Source: Ruminococcus sp. (GTDB lineage Bacteria; Bacillota; Clostridia; Oscillospirales; Ruminococcaceae). From it: a DNA stretch of 64,000 nt. The position numbers and the translations under genes are program-made. The stretch lies in NCBI GenBank assembly GCA_015066935.1, contig SVNK01000003.1:1-64000 (forward strand). The letters run 5' to 3'. The notes under the pieces are model-generated. The model was not told the DNA's origin. It did not search any database and was given only the letters and a program-made list of their open reading frames with translations. Shown here piece after piece: positions 1 to 8,029 of this stretch; positions within the stretch are counted from its first letter, which is position 1; every line of letters begins with the position of its first letter.

Positions 1-379
1 AATGCTCAGTTACAAAAGTCCCCTTATACTCTTTAACTGTTTGTTTAACTGAATTTATACCTATTCCGTGTAGCCGTTTATCTGACTTGCTTGTTTCCAA
101 TCTAACATTGCTTCTGGTACATTTATTGGAAATAACAATCATTAAGTAGCTTTTTACAGGCTTTATTTTCACTTCAATAAAAGGTGATTCTTCATCAACC
201 GACGCTTCAATTGCGTTATCAAGAAGATTTCCGAGAACAGAAGCAAAATGTGCAGACAATACAGGGCATTTTTCAGGAACTTCCGCATTTATAATAAATG
301 GAATGTTTTTTGCTTCAGCCTTTTTTGTTTTATATAGCGATATATTTTTCAATGGCTGTGTGAAGTTTATTTGTCGCAT
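1..379 (-). pseudogene. Truncated agr-type GHKL sensor kinase, C-terminal part
   Basis: The minus strand reads a GHKL ATPase domain: the N box LGNLLDNAIEAS, then a G-box-like LHGIGINSVKQ. The frame opens at an ATG at 379 with a TAA just upstream (388-386), so the membrane sensor part and the phosphoacceptor histidine region are missing. The 3' end runs off the window. It resembles the intact AgrC-like kinase at 23212-24519 in the ATPase domain, and both have the same dispersed repeat on their right. I infer the remnant of a second agr locus, not a working kinase. Sequence left of the window could still show a partner gene. Confidence 0.7.
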
Positions 380-446
380 GAAATATTATATAAAGCTTTA
401 ATTCGTTACGCACTGATTTACTAAAAATGTAGAAGCTTGTATAAGT

Positions 447-649
447 GGTTCGTTTTTCGTATTTCCCAGCGGTAATATTATAGAGGATAGTTTTCTAAAT
501 TGTATAAGGGACACCAGTGGAAACATAACTATGTGTTCAGAAGTTAGTGTCCCTGCTGTCCCTGTAAAATAATGCATGTCAGTAGTGACGGTAAAAACGA
601 TGATAAAGTTACCGTCACGGAATGAAGCTACTGTCACGCATAAATCAGC
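447..649. repeat. Dispersed repeat, left copy
   Basis: This stretch matches 25333-25562 and 25810-25851 closely. Shared blocks include GGTTCGTTTTT, the block starting GGGACACCAGTGG, CCCTGCTGTCCCTGTAAAAT, GTCAGTAGTGACGGTAAA and GTTACCGTCACGG. The left copy lacks the roughly 55-bp insert and the longer middle section of the right copy. No convincing gene lies in it. Both copies sit to the right of an agr-type kinase gene on the minus strand. Confidence 0.75.
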
Positions 650-729
650 TTCGGCAGAAACTTATAAGAATTACTGAAAATATAACTACTTGTATTTATC
701 AATAATCGAAAATAATTAATGTCAGCTCA

Positions 730-950
730 TCAACTTAAAATTGGCTTAATAAAGCTTTATAAAGCCAATTTTAAGTTGACAAAGTGCAAGAAAAAATAAA
801 GGAATTGATAATTTTTCTTGCACTTTGTTTTGCCCTATAGGGCAAAATGAGCTTGACATCAATGAATGTGATGCGCAAATTCCTCATATTATAAAGAATT
901 TGCGCTCCCCGAACGAAGTTCGGGGCAATAACCGCCTGACGGCGGTTATT
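730..950. other. Chain of six perfect or near-perfect hairpins
   Basis: Six unrelated inverted repeats follow each other with little spacing: 730-779 (arms of 18 bp), 781-826 (15-bp arms), 828-847 (perfect 20-bp palindrome), 873-905 (GCGCAAATTC/GAATTTGCGC), 907-925 (CCCCGAAC, GAA loop, GTTCGGGG) and 927-950 (AATAACCGCC, TGAC loop, GGCGGTTATT). An open frame across the region (825-1094) is probably chance. The chain ends about 100 bp before the feoA promoter. Its role is unknown; a structured RNA or stacked terminators are possible. Confidence 0.7.
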
Positions 951-1052
951 GAGGACACATTAATTATATTAAAAAATCACATAAAATATAAGAAAAATTG
1001 TAGAAAACTGTTGCATTATATAACAATCTTTGAGAAGATTCAAAAAAAGCTA

Positions 1053-1081
1053 TTGACAAGAAAGCAGAAAAATGATAATAT
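1053..1081 (+). promoter_or_regulatory. feoA promoter
   Basis: TTGACA at 1053-1058 and TAATAT at 1076-1081 are separated by 17 bp. The operator-like site at 1090-1105 would overlap the transcription start. Confidence 0.7.
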
Positions 1082-1089
1082 AAATATGC

Positions 1090-1105
1090 GTTAGTCCTTT
1101 CTAAC
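1090..1105. promoter_or_regulatory. Operator-like palindrome GTTAG-N6-CTAAC before feoA
   Basis: GTTAG TCCTTT CTAAC. The same half-sites with the same 6-bp gap recur at 1450-1465 (before feoB) and 5202-5217 (before the DUF2325 gene). The form resembles TTAGG/CCTAA operators of DtxR-type metal repressors, and such a gene lies at 3779-4150. Its place just after the -10 box suits repression. Confidence 0.65.
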
Positions 1106-1161
1106 AAAAATAGTGTTAGCGAATAATCATATATAACATAAAGAAGATATGGTGGTATAAT

Positions 1162-1374
1162 ATGACTTTAAAAGAGGCAATTGCAGGAAATGAATATATT
1201 ATTCGTCAGATTGAAACAGATGATGAAGAATTGAATTCATTTCTTTTTTCACTCGGATGCTATAGCGGAGAAACAATAACTGTTGTTTCTCACCTTAAAG
1301 GCAGCTGTGTGGTTTCAATTAAAGATGGAAGATACAATATAGACAATCAGCTGGCTGAAGCCATTATCATCTGA
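1162..1374 (+). CDS. feoA: FeoA, ferrous iron transport accessory protein
   Basis: A 70-residue protein of the FeoA SH3-like fold, the small cytosolic partner of the FeoB iron permease. The usual FeoA pattern is visible: an N-terminal MTLKEA, a central LFSLGCYSGETITVVS and a C-terminal IDNQLAEAIII. The start is the ATG after a GGTGG-like site. The length is normal for FeoA. A terminator-like palindrome and a second operator separate it from feoB, so feoB may be partly uncoupled from it. Expression is probably iron-repressed through the site at 1090-1105. Confidence 0.85.
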   Translation: MTLKEAIAGNEYIIRQIETDDEELNSFLFSLGCYSGETITVVSHLKGSCVVSIKDGRYNIDNQLAEAIII

Positions 1375-1417
1375 CCTGATAATTAAATTCAATAATAATA
1401 TGTAAACTCGTCCTGAA

Positions 1418-1440
1418 AAATAATCGTACGATTATTTTTT
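1418..1440 (+). terminator. Terminator-like palindrome between feoA and feoB
   Basis: A perfect 20-bp palindrome, AAATAATCGTACGATTATTT, runs into a T tract. It may attenuate read-through from feoA into feoB. Confidence 0.6.
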
Positions 1441-1449
1441 TGCAAATAT

Positions 1450-1465
1450 GTTAGACTAATCTAAC
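1450..1465. promoter_or_regulatory. Operator-like palindrome GTTAG-N6-CTAAC before feoB
   Basis: GTTAG ACTAAT CTAAC, the second of three copies. It lies between the palindrome at 1418-1440 and the feoB ribosome site, suggesting separate control of feoB. No clear -35/-10 pair was seen beside it. Confidence 0.6.
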
Positions 1466-1523
1466 AAAAGTTTGTTTATCCGAAAAGGATCAGAATAAAA
1501 TTAATAACAGGGAGGAAATATTT

Positions 1524-3530
1524 ATGAGAATTGCTTTAACAGGCAATCCAAACTCAGGAAAAACAACAATGTTCAATGCCTTGACAGGCCGTAACGAAAA
1601 GGTCGGCAACTGGGCAGGCGTTACCGTTGACAAGAAAGAGCACCCTATAAAGAAGGTGTATTCGGGTGGAGAGCAGCTTGTAGCTGTTGACCTTCCCGGT
1701 GCATATTCCATGTCTCCGTTTACAAGCGAAGAGAGTATTACGAGTTCATATGTAAAAAAAGAAAATCCGGATGTTATAATCAACATAGTGGATGCGACCA
1801 ATCTCAGCCGCAGTCTTTTCTTTACAACTCAGCTTCTGGAACTTGGGATTCCTGTAATAATTGCATTGAATAAGAGTGATACAAACAAGAAAAAGGAAAC
1901 AACTATAAATGCTGAGCATCTTTCAAAAAAGCTGGGATGCCCTGTAATCAGCACTGTTTCCACTTCCGGTGAAGGACTTAAAGAAGTAATATCAGCAGCT
2001 GTTTCTATTGCAGGCTGTAAGCAGAATGCACCGTATGTTCAGGCTGATATTGACCTTACAGATAAATCTGCTGTTGAAGAGGCAGATAGAAAACGTTTTG
2101 CATTTGTAAATAAGATTGTAAAGGAAGTTGAAACCAGAAAGGTTCTGACAAAAGATAAGAACATCGGCGACAAGATAGATGCTGTAATAACAAACAAATG
2201 GCTTGGAATTCCGATTTTTGCCGTTGTCATGTTTCTTGTGTTTCAGATTTCTCAGGTCTGGGTCGGTACACCGATTGCAGATCTTCTGGTCGGATGGCTT
2301 GAAAAATTTCAGAGTTGGGTAGGCGGACTCATGGAAGATGCAAGCCCATTACTTTCTGCCATTCTTGTTGATGGTGTAATAGGTGGTGTAGTAGCTGTTG
2401 TAGGCTTCCTGCCGCTTGTTATGGTTATGTACTTCCTTATCGCACTGCTTGAGGATTGCGGTTATATGTCACGTGTGGCAGTTGTACTTGACCCTATTTT
2501 CAAAAAAGTTGGACTTTCAGGTAAGTCTGTTATTCCGTTTGTAATCACCATCGGATGTGCGGTTCCCGGCATTATGGCAAGCCGTACCATCCGAAATGAG
2601 CGTGAAAGAAGAGCGACTGCAATGCTTGCACCATTTATGCCTTGTGGTGCAAAGATTCCTGTAATAGCACTCTTTGCGGGAGCCTTCTTTGACGATGCAG
2701 GTTGGGTAAGTACTCTTATGTATCTTTCGGGAATAGTACTGATTTTCCTTGGAGCACTTCTCGTTAACTGTATCGCAGGATACAAAGCAAGAAAATCATT
2801 TTTCATCATCGAACTTCCGGAGTATAAAGTTCCTTCTCTCTGGGGCGCATTCAAATCTATGTGCAGTCGTGGATGGGCTTACATAGTCAAGGCTGCGACA
2901 ATCATCCTCCTTTGCAATATGGCTGTCCAGTTGATGCAGACATTCACATGGAGCTTCAAGGTTGCTGAGACTGCTGATTCATCAATACTTGCATCTGTTG
3001 CATCACCTTTTGCATATGTGCTTGTACCAATTGTCGGTGTTCTTTCATGGCAGCTTGCAGCAGCAGCGGTTACAGGATTTATCGCAAAAGAAAATGTTGT
3101 CGGAACACTTGCTGTCTGCTTTGTTGGTCTTGAAAATCTCATTGATACCGAAGAACTTGCTCTTATGGAAGGTGCAGGAGGCGAAGTAGCGGGTATCATG
3201 GCAATAACAAAGGTAGCAGCTCTTGCATATCTGATGTTCAATCTTTATACACCTCCGTGTTTTGCGGCAATCGGTGCTATGAACTCTGAAATGAAGAGTG
3301 CGAAATGGCTCTGGGGCGGTATAGGACTCCAGCTTGGTGTTGGTTACACAGCAGCATATCTTGTTTACACTATCGGCACACTTGTTACATCACCGTCTTC
3401 CTTGAATGTAGGTGCAGCAATCGGAGGTCTGATTGCTGTAGCTGTTATGGCGATTATAGTTATTATGCTCATCCGGAATACAAATAAGAGTATGAAATCA
3501 GAATATGCATTAAGCGGAGCAAAAGCATAA
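1524..3530 (+). CDS. feoB: FeoB, GTP-dependent ferrous iron permease
   Basis: A 668-residue Fe2+ permease of the cytoplasmic membrane. The N-terminal G domain shows G1 GNPNSGKT (residues 7-14), G3 DLPG (56-59) and G4 NKSD (116-119). Gate-type membrane segments follow from about residue 235, including the conserved stretch VIPFVITIGCAVPGIMASRT and a C-terminal helix. The start follows a GGGAGG site. The length is typical of short clostridial FeoB proteins. A small Cys-rich membrane protein follows 12 bp downstream, a common FeoB companion. The operator-like site at 1450-1465 suggests iron control. Confidence 0.97.
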   Translation: MRIALTGNPNSGKTTMFNALTGRNEKVGNWAGVTVDKKEHPIKKVYSGGEQLVAVDLPGAYSMSPFTSEESITSSYVKKENPDVIINIVDATNLSRSLFFTTQLLELGIPVIIALNKSDTNKKKETTINAEHLSKKLGCPVISTVSTSGEGLKEVISAAVSIAGCKQNAPYVQADIDLTDKSAVEEADRKRFAFVNKIVKEVETRKVLTKDKNIGDKIDAVITNKWLGIPIFAVVMFLVFQISQVWVGTPIADLLVGWLEKFQSWVGGLMEDASPLLSAILVDGVIGGVVAVVGFLPLVMVMYFLIALLEDCGYMSRVAVVLDPIFKKVGLSGKSVIPFVITIGCAVPGIMASRTIRNERERRATAMLAPFMPCGAKIPVIALFAGAFFDDAGWVSTLMYLSGIVLIFLGALLVNCIAGYKARKSFFIIELPEYKVPSLWGAFKSMCSRGWAYIVKAATIILLCNMAVQLMQTFTWSFKVAETADSSILASVASPFAYVLVPIVGVLSWQLAAAAVTGFIAKENVVGTLAVCFVGLENLIDTEELALMEGAGGEVAGIMAITKVAALAYLMFNLYTPPCFAAIGAMNSEMKSAKWLWGGIGLQLGVGYTAAYLVYTIGTLVTSPSSLNVGAAIGGLIAVAVMAIIVIMLIRNTNKSMKSEYALSGAKA

Positions 3531-3542
3531 GGTGGAATTTAT

Positions 3543-3713
3543 ATGGAAAACGTTATTATCATAGCCGTATTGCTTGTAATTGTTACTGCAATTGTCATGT
3601 ATTTATACAGAGCAAAAAAACGTGGCGAGACCTGTATAGGCTGTCCCTATGCCCGACAGTGCGGTGGAAAATGCGGCGAAAACAATTTGAAAACAGATAA
3701 CGAAAAAACATAG
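3543..3713 (+). CDS. FeoB-associated Cys-rich membrane protein
   Basis: A 56-residue protein. It has one N-terminal membrane helix (about residues 3-21) and then a short cytosolic tail with the motif CIGCPYARQCGGKCG, four cysteines able to bind metal. Small proteins of this kind often follow feoB in clostridia; their exact role in iron transport is not settled. It starts 12 bp after the feoB stop, behind a GGTGG-like site, and is followed by a terminator. The reading is direct; the functional link rests on position. Confidence 0.8.
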   Translation: MENVIIIAVLLVIVTAIVMYLYRAKKRGETCIGCPYARQCGGKCGENNLKTDNEKT

Positions 3714-3731
3714 AAATAAAACTGAAGAAGG

Positions 3732-3760
3732 GGGATGTGTTTTGTATACGCATCCCTTTT
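3732..3760 (+). terminator. Terminator after the feoB cluster
   Basis: GGGATGTGT pairs with ACGCATCCC and is followed by TTTT. It ends the feo transcript before the regulator genes. Confidence 0.75.
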
Positions 3761-3778
3761 CTGAATAAGGAGTACATT

Positions 3779-4150
3779 ATGATTAATGATAAATTATCGG
3801 TAAGCGCAACACACATACGATATCTGATAGCAATGAAAGAGCTTGACTCAAAGGACGGAATCCGAAGCTCTGACATTGCATATAAGCTCAGATTGTCCCG
3901 TCCCACTGTTCATAGCATGATGGATACTTTTTTGGGCATGGAATACATCGTAAAAAAAACCGGAGGACAGATTTTCCTGACAAAATACGGAGCTGATACT
4001 GCAGGTTACTATGATAAACTATTCTGCGGAGTGAAGCAACAGCTTTTTGGAGAGATTCAGGAAGACCAGTCTGTAGATAGAGGCATATGTGCATTGATAG
4101 CTGAACTTTCTCAACCATGCCGTGAACATCTGGAGCGTCTGGCAGAATGA
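3779..4150 (+). CDS. DtxR/MntR-like metal-dependent repressor
   Basis: A 123-residue winged-helix protein. The segment LRLSRPTVHSMMDTFLGMEYI is typical of the DNA-binding helices of DtxR/MntR regulators. A shortened dimerisation/metal region follows, with Glu, His and Cys residues. I chose the ATG at 3779 over an earlier in-frame one at 3737 because AAGGAG lies 7 bp before it and the earlier start sits inside the terminator. The gene overlaps the AraC gene by ATGA. It is the natural candidate to bind GTTAG-N6-CTAAC. The metal could be Fe2+ or Mn2+; its place beside feoB favours iron. Confidence 0.75.
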   Translation: MINDKLSVSATHIRYLIAMKELDSKDGIRSSDIAYKLRLSRPTVHSMMDTFLGMEYIVKKTGGQIFLTKYGADTAGYYDKLFCGVKQQLFGEIQEDQSVDRGICALIAELSQPCREHLERLAE

Positions 4151-5082
4151 GTTCAGAAGGGATGAAAAACGATAATGTGTCAACTGCACAGACCAACGCC
4201 GTGAAGAATCATGCAGCTGAGCAATATGAAGCGTTTCCGGGAATTAAAATTATGTATTACGATATTCATTCATGTTATGATGAATCTGAGACAGCGGAAC
4301 TGCTTCCATGCAGTACCTTTGAGATATTTCACTGTCGGGAAGGACGTATGGAGTTCAATGTTCTGGGAGAGTATTGTTATATTTCGTCAGGGGATATATT
4401 GTTCATAAGGAACAGACGCAATTCAGGGAAGTTGTATTTTCCGTTACGTCATTATCATGGTATTACAATCTGTGTTGATACTGATAATGCTGCTGAGTGT
4501 CCTTCATGTTTTTTGCACGATATCACGGTTCAGCCTGATGTTATAGCGAAAAAAATATGCGGGGAGAGTGCATATTATATTGCACGCTCCAACAAATCAT
4601 TTGAGCATATTTTTTCCGAGCTGTATAACGTACCCGAAGAGATACGTCATGGTTATTGTAAAATCAAGATTTTAGAGCTGCTTCTGTTCCTGAGTGTTTT
4701 TGACACCGATAAAGAAAAATCAGAAAAACGTAATGTAACATCATATCAGGTATCACTTGCGAAAGATGCGGCGGAATACCTTATGGAAAATATGGACGAG
4801 AAGATTTCTCTTGAGCAGGTGGCTGATAAATATCATGTTTCCGTCACGGCTTTAAAGACAGCGTTCAAGGCAGTTTATGGTGTTCCGTTTTATTCCTATA
4901 TAAAGACATTGAAAATAGAATCGGCTTCATATATGCTTGAACACACAGATAAAACAGTCATTGAAATTGCAAATGAGCACGGATATGATAATGCGAGCAA
5001 GTTTGCAGCTGCATTCCGTTCAATAAAGGAAGTATCACCGATTGAATACAGGACAATTCATTCCCGAAATAAACGAATATAG
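4147..5082 (+). CDS. AraC-family transcriptional regulator
   Basis: A 311-residue protein. The C-terminal 100 residues form the two-helix-turn-helix AraC domain, from KISLEQVADKYHVSVTALKT to VSPIEYR. The N-terminal half is a cupin-like sensing domain of no obvious ligand. The start codon overlaps the repressor stop (ATGA), so the two are probably translated together. Paired with the DtxR-like protein, it may activate the iron or electron-transfer genes that follow; that is inference from position. It ends about 150 bp before the DUF2325 gene, which has its own -10-like TATAAT at 5158. Confidence 0.9.
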   Translation: MSSEGMKNDNVSTAQTNAVKNHAAEQYEAFPGIKIMYYDIHSCYDESETAELLPCSTFEIFHCREGRMEFNVLGEYCYISSGDILFIRNRRNSGKLYFPLRHYHGITICVDTDNAAECPSCFLHDITVQPDVIAKKICGESAYYIARSNKSFEHIFSELYNVPEEIRHGYCKIKILELLLFLSVFDTDKEKSEKRNVTSYQVSLAKDAAEYLMENMDEKISLEQVADKYHVSVTALKTAFKAVYGVPFYSYIKTLKIESASYMLEHTDKTVIEIANEHGYDNASKFAAAFRSIKEVSPIEYRTIHSRNKRI

Positions 5083-5201
5083 GCGGCATACTGTCATGAT
5101 TGTCTGTTTGGAGCATATTAAAATCTGTTTGGAGTGGATTGAATACTTCATGCTTGGTATAATAATGTTGAAGGCAAAATGCCTTTAATTTTTGAACGTC
5201 T

Positions 5202-5217
5202 GTTAGCACAACCTAAC
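5202..5217. promoter_or_regulatory. Operator-like palindrome GTTAG-N6-CTAAC before the DUF2325 gene
   Basis: GTTAG CACAAC CTAAC lies between a TATAAT (5158-5163) and the ribosome site at about 5220. It is the third copy of the motif and links the downstream operon to the feo genes. Confidence 0.65.
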
Positions 5218-5232
5218 TGAGGAGGTGATTTT

Positions 5233-5511
5233 ATGAGTGTCGTAATAGTGGGCGGAAATGAATGCATGACCCGTCAGTACAAAGACTTGTGCAGAGAATA
5301 TAAATGCAAAGTGAAGGTTTATTCCAAAACTGTCAGAGGTTTAAAGGATATAGGATCTCCTGACTTGCTGGTACTGTTTACAAGCACGGTTTCTCACAAG
5401 ATGGTTCGCTGCGTCTTAAATGACGCAAGGAGAACAAACACAAGAATTGCAAGATCTCACAGCAGCTCAATGGCGGCGCTTAAATCAATTCTTGACGAAC
5501 ATACCATATAA
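5233..5511 (+). CDS. DUF2325 family protein
   Basis: A 92-residue protein with a Rossmann-like start (MSVVIVGGNECM) and the DUF2325 arrangement, ending in a helix after a Ser-rich turn (ARSHSSSMAALKS). The family's biochemical role is unknown; members often lie near iron and flavodoxin genes. It begins behind GAGGAGG, 16 bp after the operator-like site, and is followed 10 bp later by the DUF3793 gene. I take it as the first gene of the electron-transfer operon. Confidence 0.75.
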   Translation: MSVVIVGGNECMTRQYKDLCREYKCKVKVYSKTVRGLKDIGSPDLLVLFTSTVSHKMVRCVLNDARRTNTRIARSHSSSMAALKSILDEHTI

Positions 5512-5521
5512 GGAGGGCAAT

Positions 5522-6073
5522 ATGTCTGAAGAATTGCTGGTTAAACACTGTTCCCCCACGCTTGCAGGAATGAAGACAGGCAATATGTTCTCCTGTTTTT
5601 TTTCGAATAACGACGATATGAAGAAATGTATACGCTGTTGGAATATGCAGCTTACAAAAAAAGGATTGCGTGTACTCCCATTACGATTCAATAATGATCG
5701 TGCACTTATTTATGTATATCGTCCTGCTCAGCTAAAAAAAGATCTCTGGAATAACGCAGCGGAAGAGATTTTGCTTGAACGAGGGTATACGATGAAAACT
5801 TCTGAGCATTGTATTGTGCATCTCAGAAAAAGACTTAGCGAATGTGAAGAATTTCCTCATGAAGTCGGATTGTTTCTTGGATATCCTCCTGAGGATGTTC
5901 GTGGATTTATTGAAAACAAGGCGGACAGCTGCAAGTATACCGGTTGTTGGAAGGTTTACGGTAACGTAGAATCAGCACTGAAGACCTTCGAAAAATTCAA
6001 GAAATGTACTGATATGTATTGCAGCAGATTCGCAAATGGTTCGACTATCGAACAGCTTGCAGTAGCTGGTTGA
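5522..6073 (+). CDS. DUF3793 family protein
   Basis: A 183-residue cytosolic protein of DUF3793. Landmarks are HCSPTLAGMKTGNMFSC near the N-terminus, LPLRFNNDRALIYVYRP in the middle, and HEVGLFLGYPPEDVRGFI with a Cys-rich tail. The function is unknown; neighbours of such genes are often flavodoxin or iron genes, as here. The start at 5522 is set by AAGGAGG just upstream; an earlier in-frame ATG lies inside the previous gene. The repeated cysteines could bind iron, which is speculation. Confidence 0.8.
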   Translation: MSEELLVKHCSPTLAGMKTGNMFSCFFSNNDDMKKCIRCWNMQLTKKGLRVLPLRFNNDRALIYVYRPAQLKKDLWNNAAEEILLERGYTMKTSEHCIVHLRKRLSECEEFPHEVGLFLGYPPEDVRGFIENKADSCKYTGCWKVYGNVESALKTFEKFKKCTDMYCSRFANGSTIEQLAVAG

Positions 6074-6170
6074 TATATTAACACACACTCTCCCCAATTC
6101 GCTCTTGAATTTTCTATTAGTTCTTCAAAAGTTGATTGGTGGAGGTATAAAAAGAAAGGTTGGAATTAAT

Positions 6171-6593
6171 ATGAGTAAAATTGCAGTAGTGTTTTGGAGT
6201 GGTACAGGAAATACCGAATCAATGGCATCGGCAGTTGCAGACGGTGCAAAGGAGAAGGGAGCGGAAACAGTAATTTATACTGCTTCGGAGTTTGATGCTT
6301 CACAGATTGATGAATACGATGCCGTTGCATTTGGCTGTCCGTCTATGGGAGCAGAAGAACTTGAAGACAGCGAGTTTGCCCCTATGTTTGAAGAATGCAA
6401 GGCAAAGCTTAATGGCAAGAAAATTGCTTTGTTCGGGTCATATGGCTGGGGTGACGGAGAATGGATGCGCAATTGGGATGAAATCTGCAGAAATTCCGGT
6501 GCAAATATTGCTTCTGACTTTGTAATCTGTAATGAGGCTCCCGATGACGAAGCAATTGCAGCTTGTAAGGTGCTCGGAGCTGCATTAGTATAA
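6171..6593 (+). CDS. Flavodoxin
   Basis: A 140-residue flavodoxin, the soluble FMN electron carrier. The phosphate-binding loop WSGTGNTESMA opens the protein, and FGSYGWGDGEWM is a typical second FMN loop. The start is the ATG before SKIAVVFW. Flavodoxins commonly replace ferredoxin under low iron, which fits the operator upstream and the feo genes nearby. It may feed electrons to the membrane reductase encoded two genes on. Its stop (6591-6593) is followed closely by the secreted Tp47-like gene. Confidence 0.93.
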   Translation: MSKIAVVFWSGTGNTESMASAVADGAKEKGAETVIYTASEFDASQIDEYDAVAFGCPSMGAEELEDSEFAPMFEECKAKLNGKKIALFGSYGWGDGEWMRNWDEICRNSGANIASDFVICNEAPDDEAIAACKVLGAALV

Positions 6594-6628
6594 TGAAGAA
6601 TAAACATTACGGTAAGGAGAAAATCCCC

Positions 6629-8008
6629 ATGAAGAATAAAAAAATAATAGCTGCAGCAGTTTGTGCCTCTGCATTAGCACTTAATACAACACCACTTGCA
6701 ATTTCCTCAAATGCTGCTGAAGAAGACTTCAGCGGATATGTTCTGATGAACATTCCCTTCAGTGAATTCTATTCAGCAGAAAAGGCTGAAATAGGAGATG
6801 TTGACGCAATTTCATCTGCAACCAATAAATACGGCAACTATGGTAAGGCTGGCGGCGGCTATCACTCGGGTCCGACAGCTGCAATTGCCGAAGACGGTAC
6901 AATTACTGCGGTAGGTACGGAGAATGGTGCAAAGATGCAGGGTGTAACATGGGCAGTTAAGGCGGAGAGCCTTGATGCGGTCAAGGCTCTTGGCGGAATT
7001 GAGATCACAGACGAATCTACAGTAACAATGGCAACATTTGCTAAGGGCAAAACCTCATCAAGTACGCTTGCAGGCTATCAGGTACTGGCAGAGTCGCCGT
7101 CCTATTCATATTATGTGCTTGATACTGCACCGACGAACTATATGGTGCTTGACGGTACAACTTTTAAAGAAAGTTCAACCGATGTAATATCAGCCGATAT
7201 TGATGCGGAAGTATCTTATAACACAAAGTGGGGCGATGTTGAACTCAAACTGAATGAGGCAGAAAATGCAAATGGCAAACTAATTAATGCGATGGTTGTT
7301 ACTGCCGATGATGGTACAACAAAGGGATTCTATCACATCGAACAGATATGGGCGTATAACGAACTTGCATGGAATATTGATACAACACCTGAGCTCGACG
7401 GTAAGAAAATTACAAATATTCGTTATTATTGTTCTGAAAAAGATGCCGATCTAACTGACAGTGCGGTTCCCACATATGCAAATTACGTATATGACTATCG
7501 GGTAAACCTTGATGTTCTTACAGTTTATGACGGTGAAACTTCGGCCGAGTTCAGAGATGCAGGGACGATTTCAGTCACAGGTCTGCCGACAGATATAAAG
7601 AATCCTGTTGCAGCAGTTTCAAGTGTAGTTGCCCGAGGTGAAACTCCTGTTGTAATTGCGGATGGTGTTGCCGTAAATGATAATACTATCAAAACGACAG
7701 ATAATGCTGTAAGCGGTACATCATACAAAATTGTTGTTACCGGTGATAATTACGGTGATATCAGTATAACAATACCTTATGAAACAGGAGAACAGACTAC
7801 TGCTGTGACTACAACAACAGCAAAAGTAACAACCACGACTGCCACTGCTTCAAAAACAATTGCTGCATCTGTCAAAGCAACTACCACAGAGAACGCCGGT
7901 TCGGCTGCATCAAGTCCGAATACAGGAGTTGCAGGTGTTGCGGCTTCAGCAGCACTTCTGACAATTTCAAGTATAACTGCAATTGCATTAAGAAAGAAAA
8001 ATGACTGA
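6629..8008 (+). CDS. Secreted, wall-anchored Tp47-like protein
   Basis: A 459-residue exported protein. It has a signal peptide (KKIIAAAVCASALALN), a long beta-rich ectodomain with YVLMNIPFSEFY and DAISSATNKYG near its start, a Thr-rich linker, and a C-terminal sorting signal (SPNTG, hydrophobic helix, RKKND). The first half looks like the domains named after treponemal Tp47, common in gut Firmicutes; no activity is established for these. I chose the ATG at 6629 because AAGGAG precedes it. Placement before the flavin reductase and ApbE suggests a surface electron-transfer role. Moderate certainty. Confidence 0.7.
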   Translation: MKNKKIIAAAVCASALALNTTPLAISSNAAEEDFSGYVLMNIPFSEFYSAEKAEIGDVDAISSATNKYGNYGKAGGGYHSGPTAAIAEDGTITAVGTENGAKMQGVTWAVKAESLDAVKALGGIEITDESTVTMATFAKGKTSSSTLAGYQVLAESPSYSYYVLDTAPTNYMVLDGTTFKESSTDVISADIDAEVSYNTKWGDVELKLNEAENANGKLINAMVVTADDGTTKGFYHIEQIWAYNELAWNIDTTPELDGKKITNIRYYCSEKDADLTDSAVPTYANYVYDYRVNLDVLTVYDGETSAEFRDAGTISVTGLPTDIKNPVAAVSSVVARGETPVVIADGVAVNDNTIKTTDNAVSGTSYKIVVTGDNYGDISITIPYETGEQTTAVTTTTAKVTTTTATASKTIAASVKATTTENAGSAASSPNTGVAGVAASAALLTISSITAIALRKKND

Positions 8009-8029
8009 TAAAAGGAGCGGCAGTATTAT

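Noticed and set aside
825..1094. Protein of 89 residues
   Set aside because: The frame lies across four of the hairpins and the feoA promoter and has no ribosome site; the composition fits chance.
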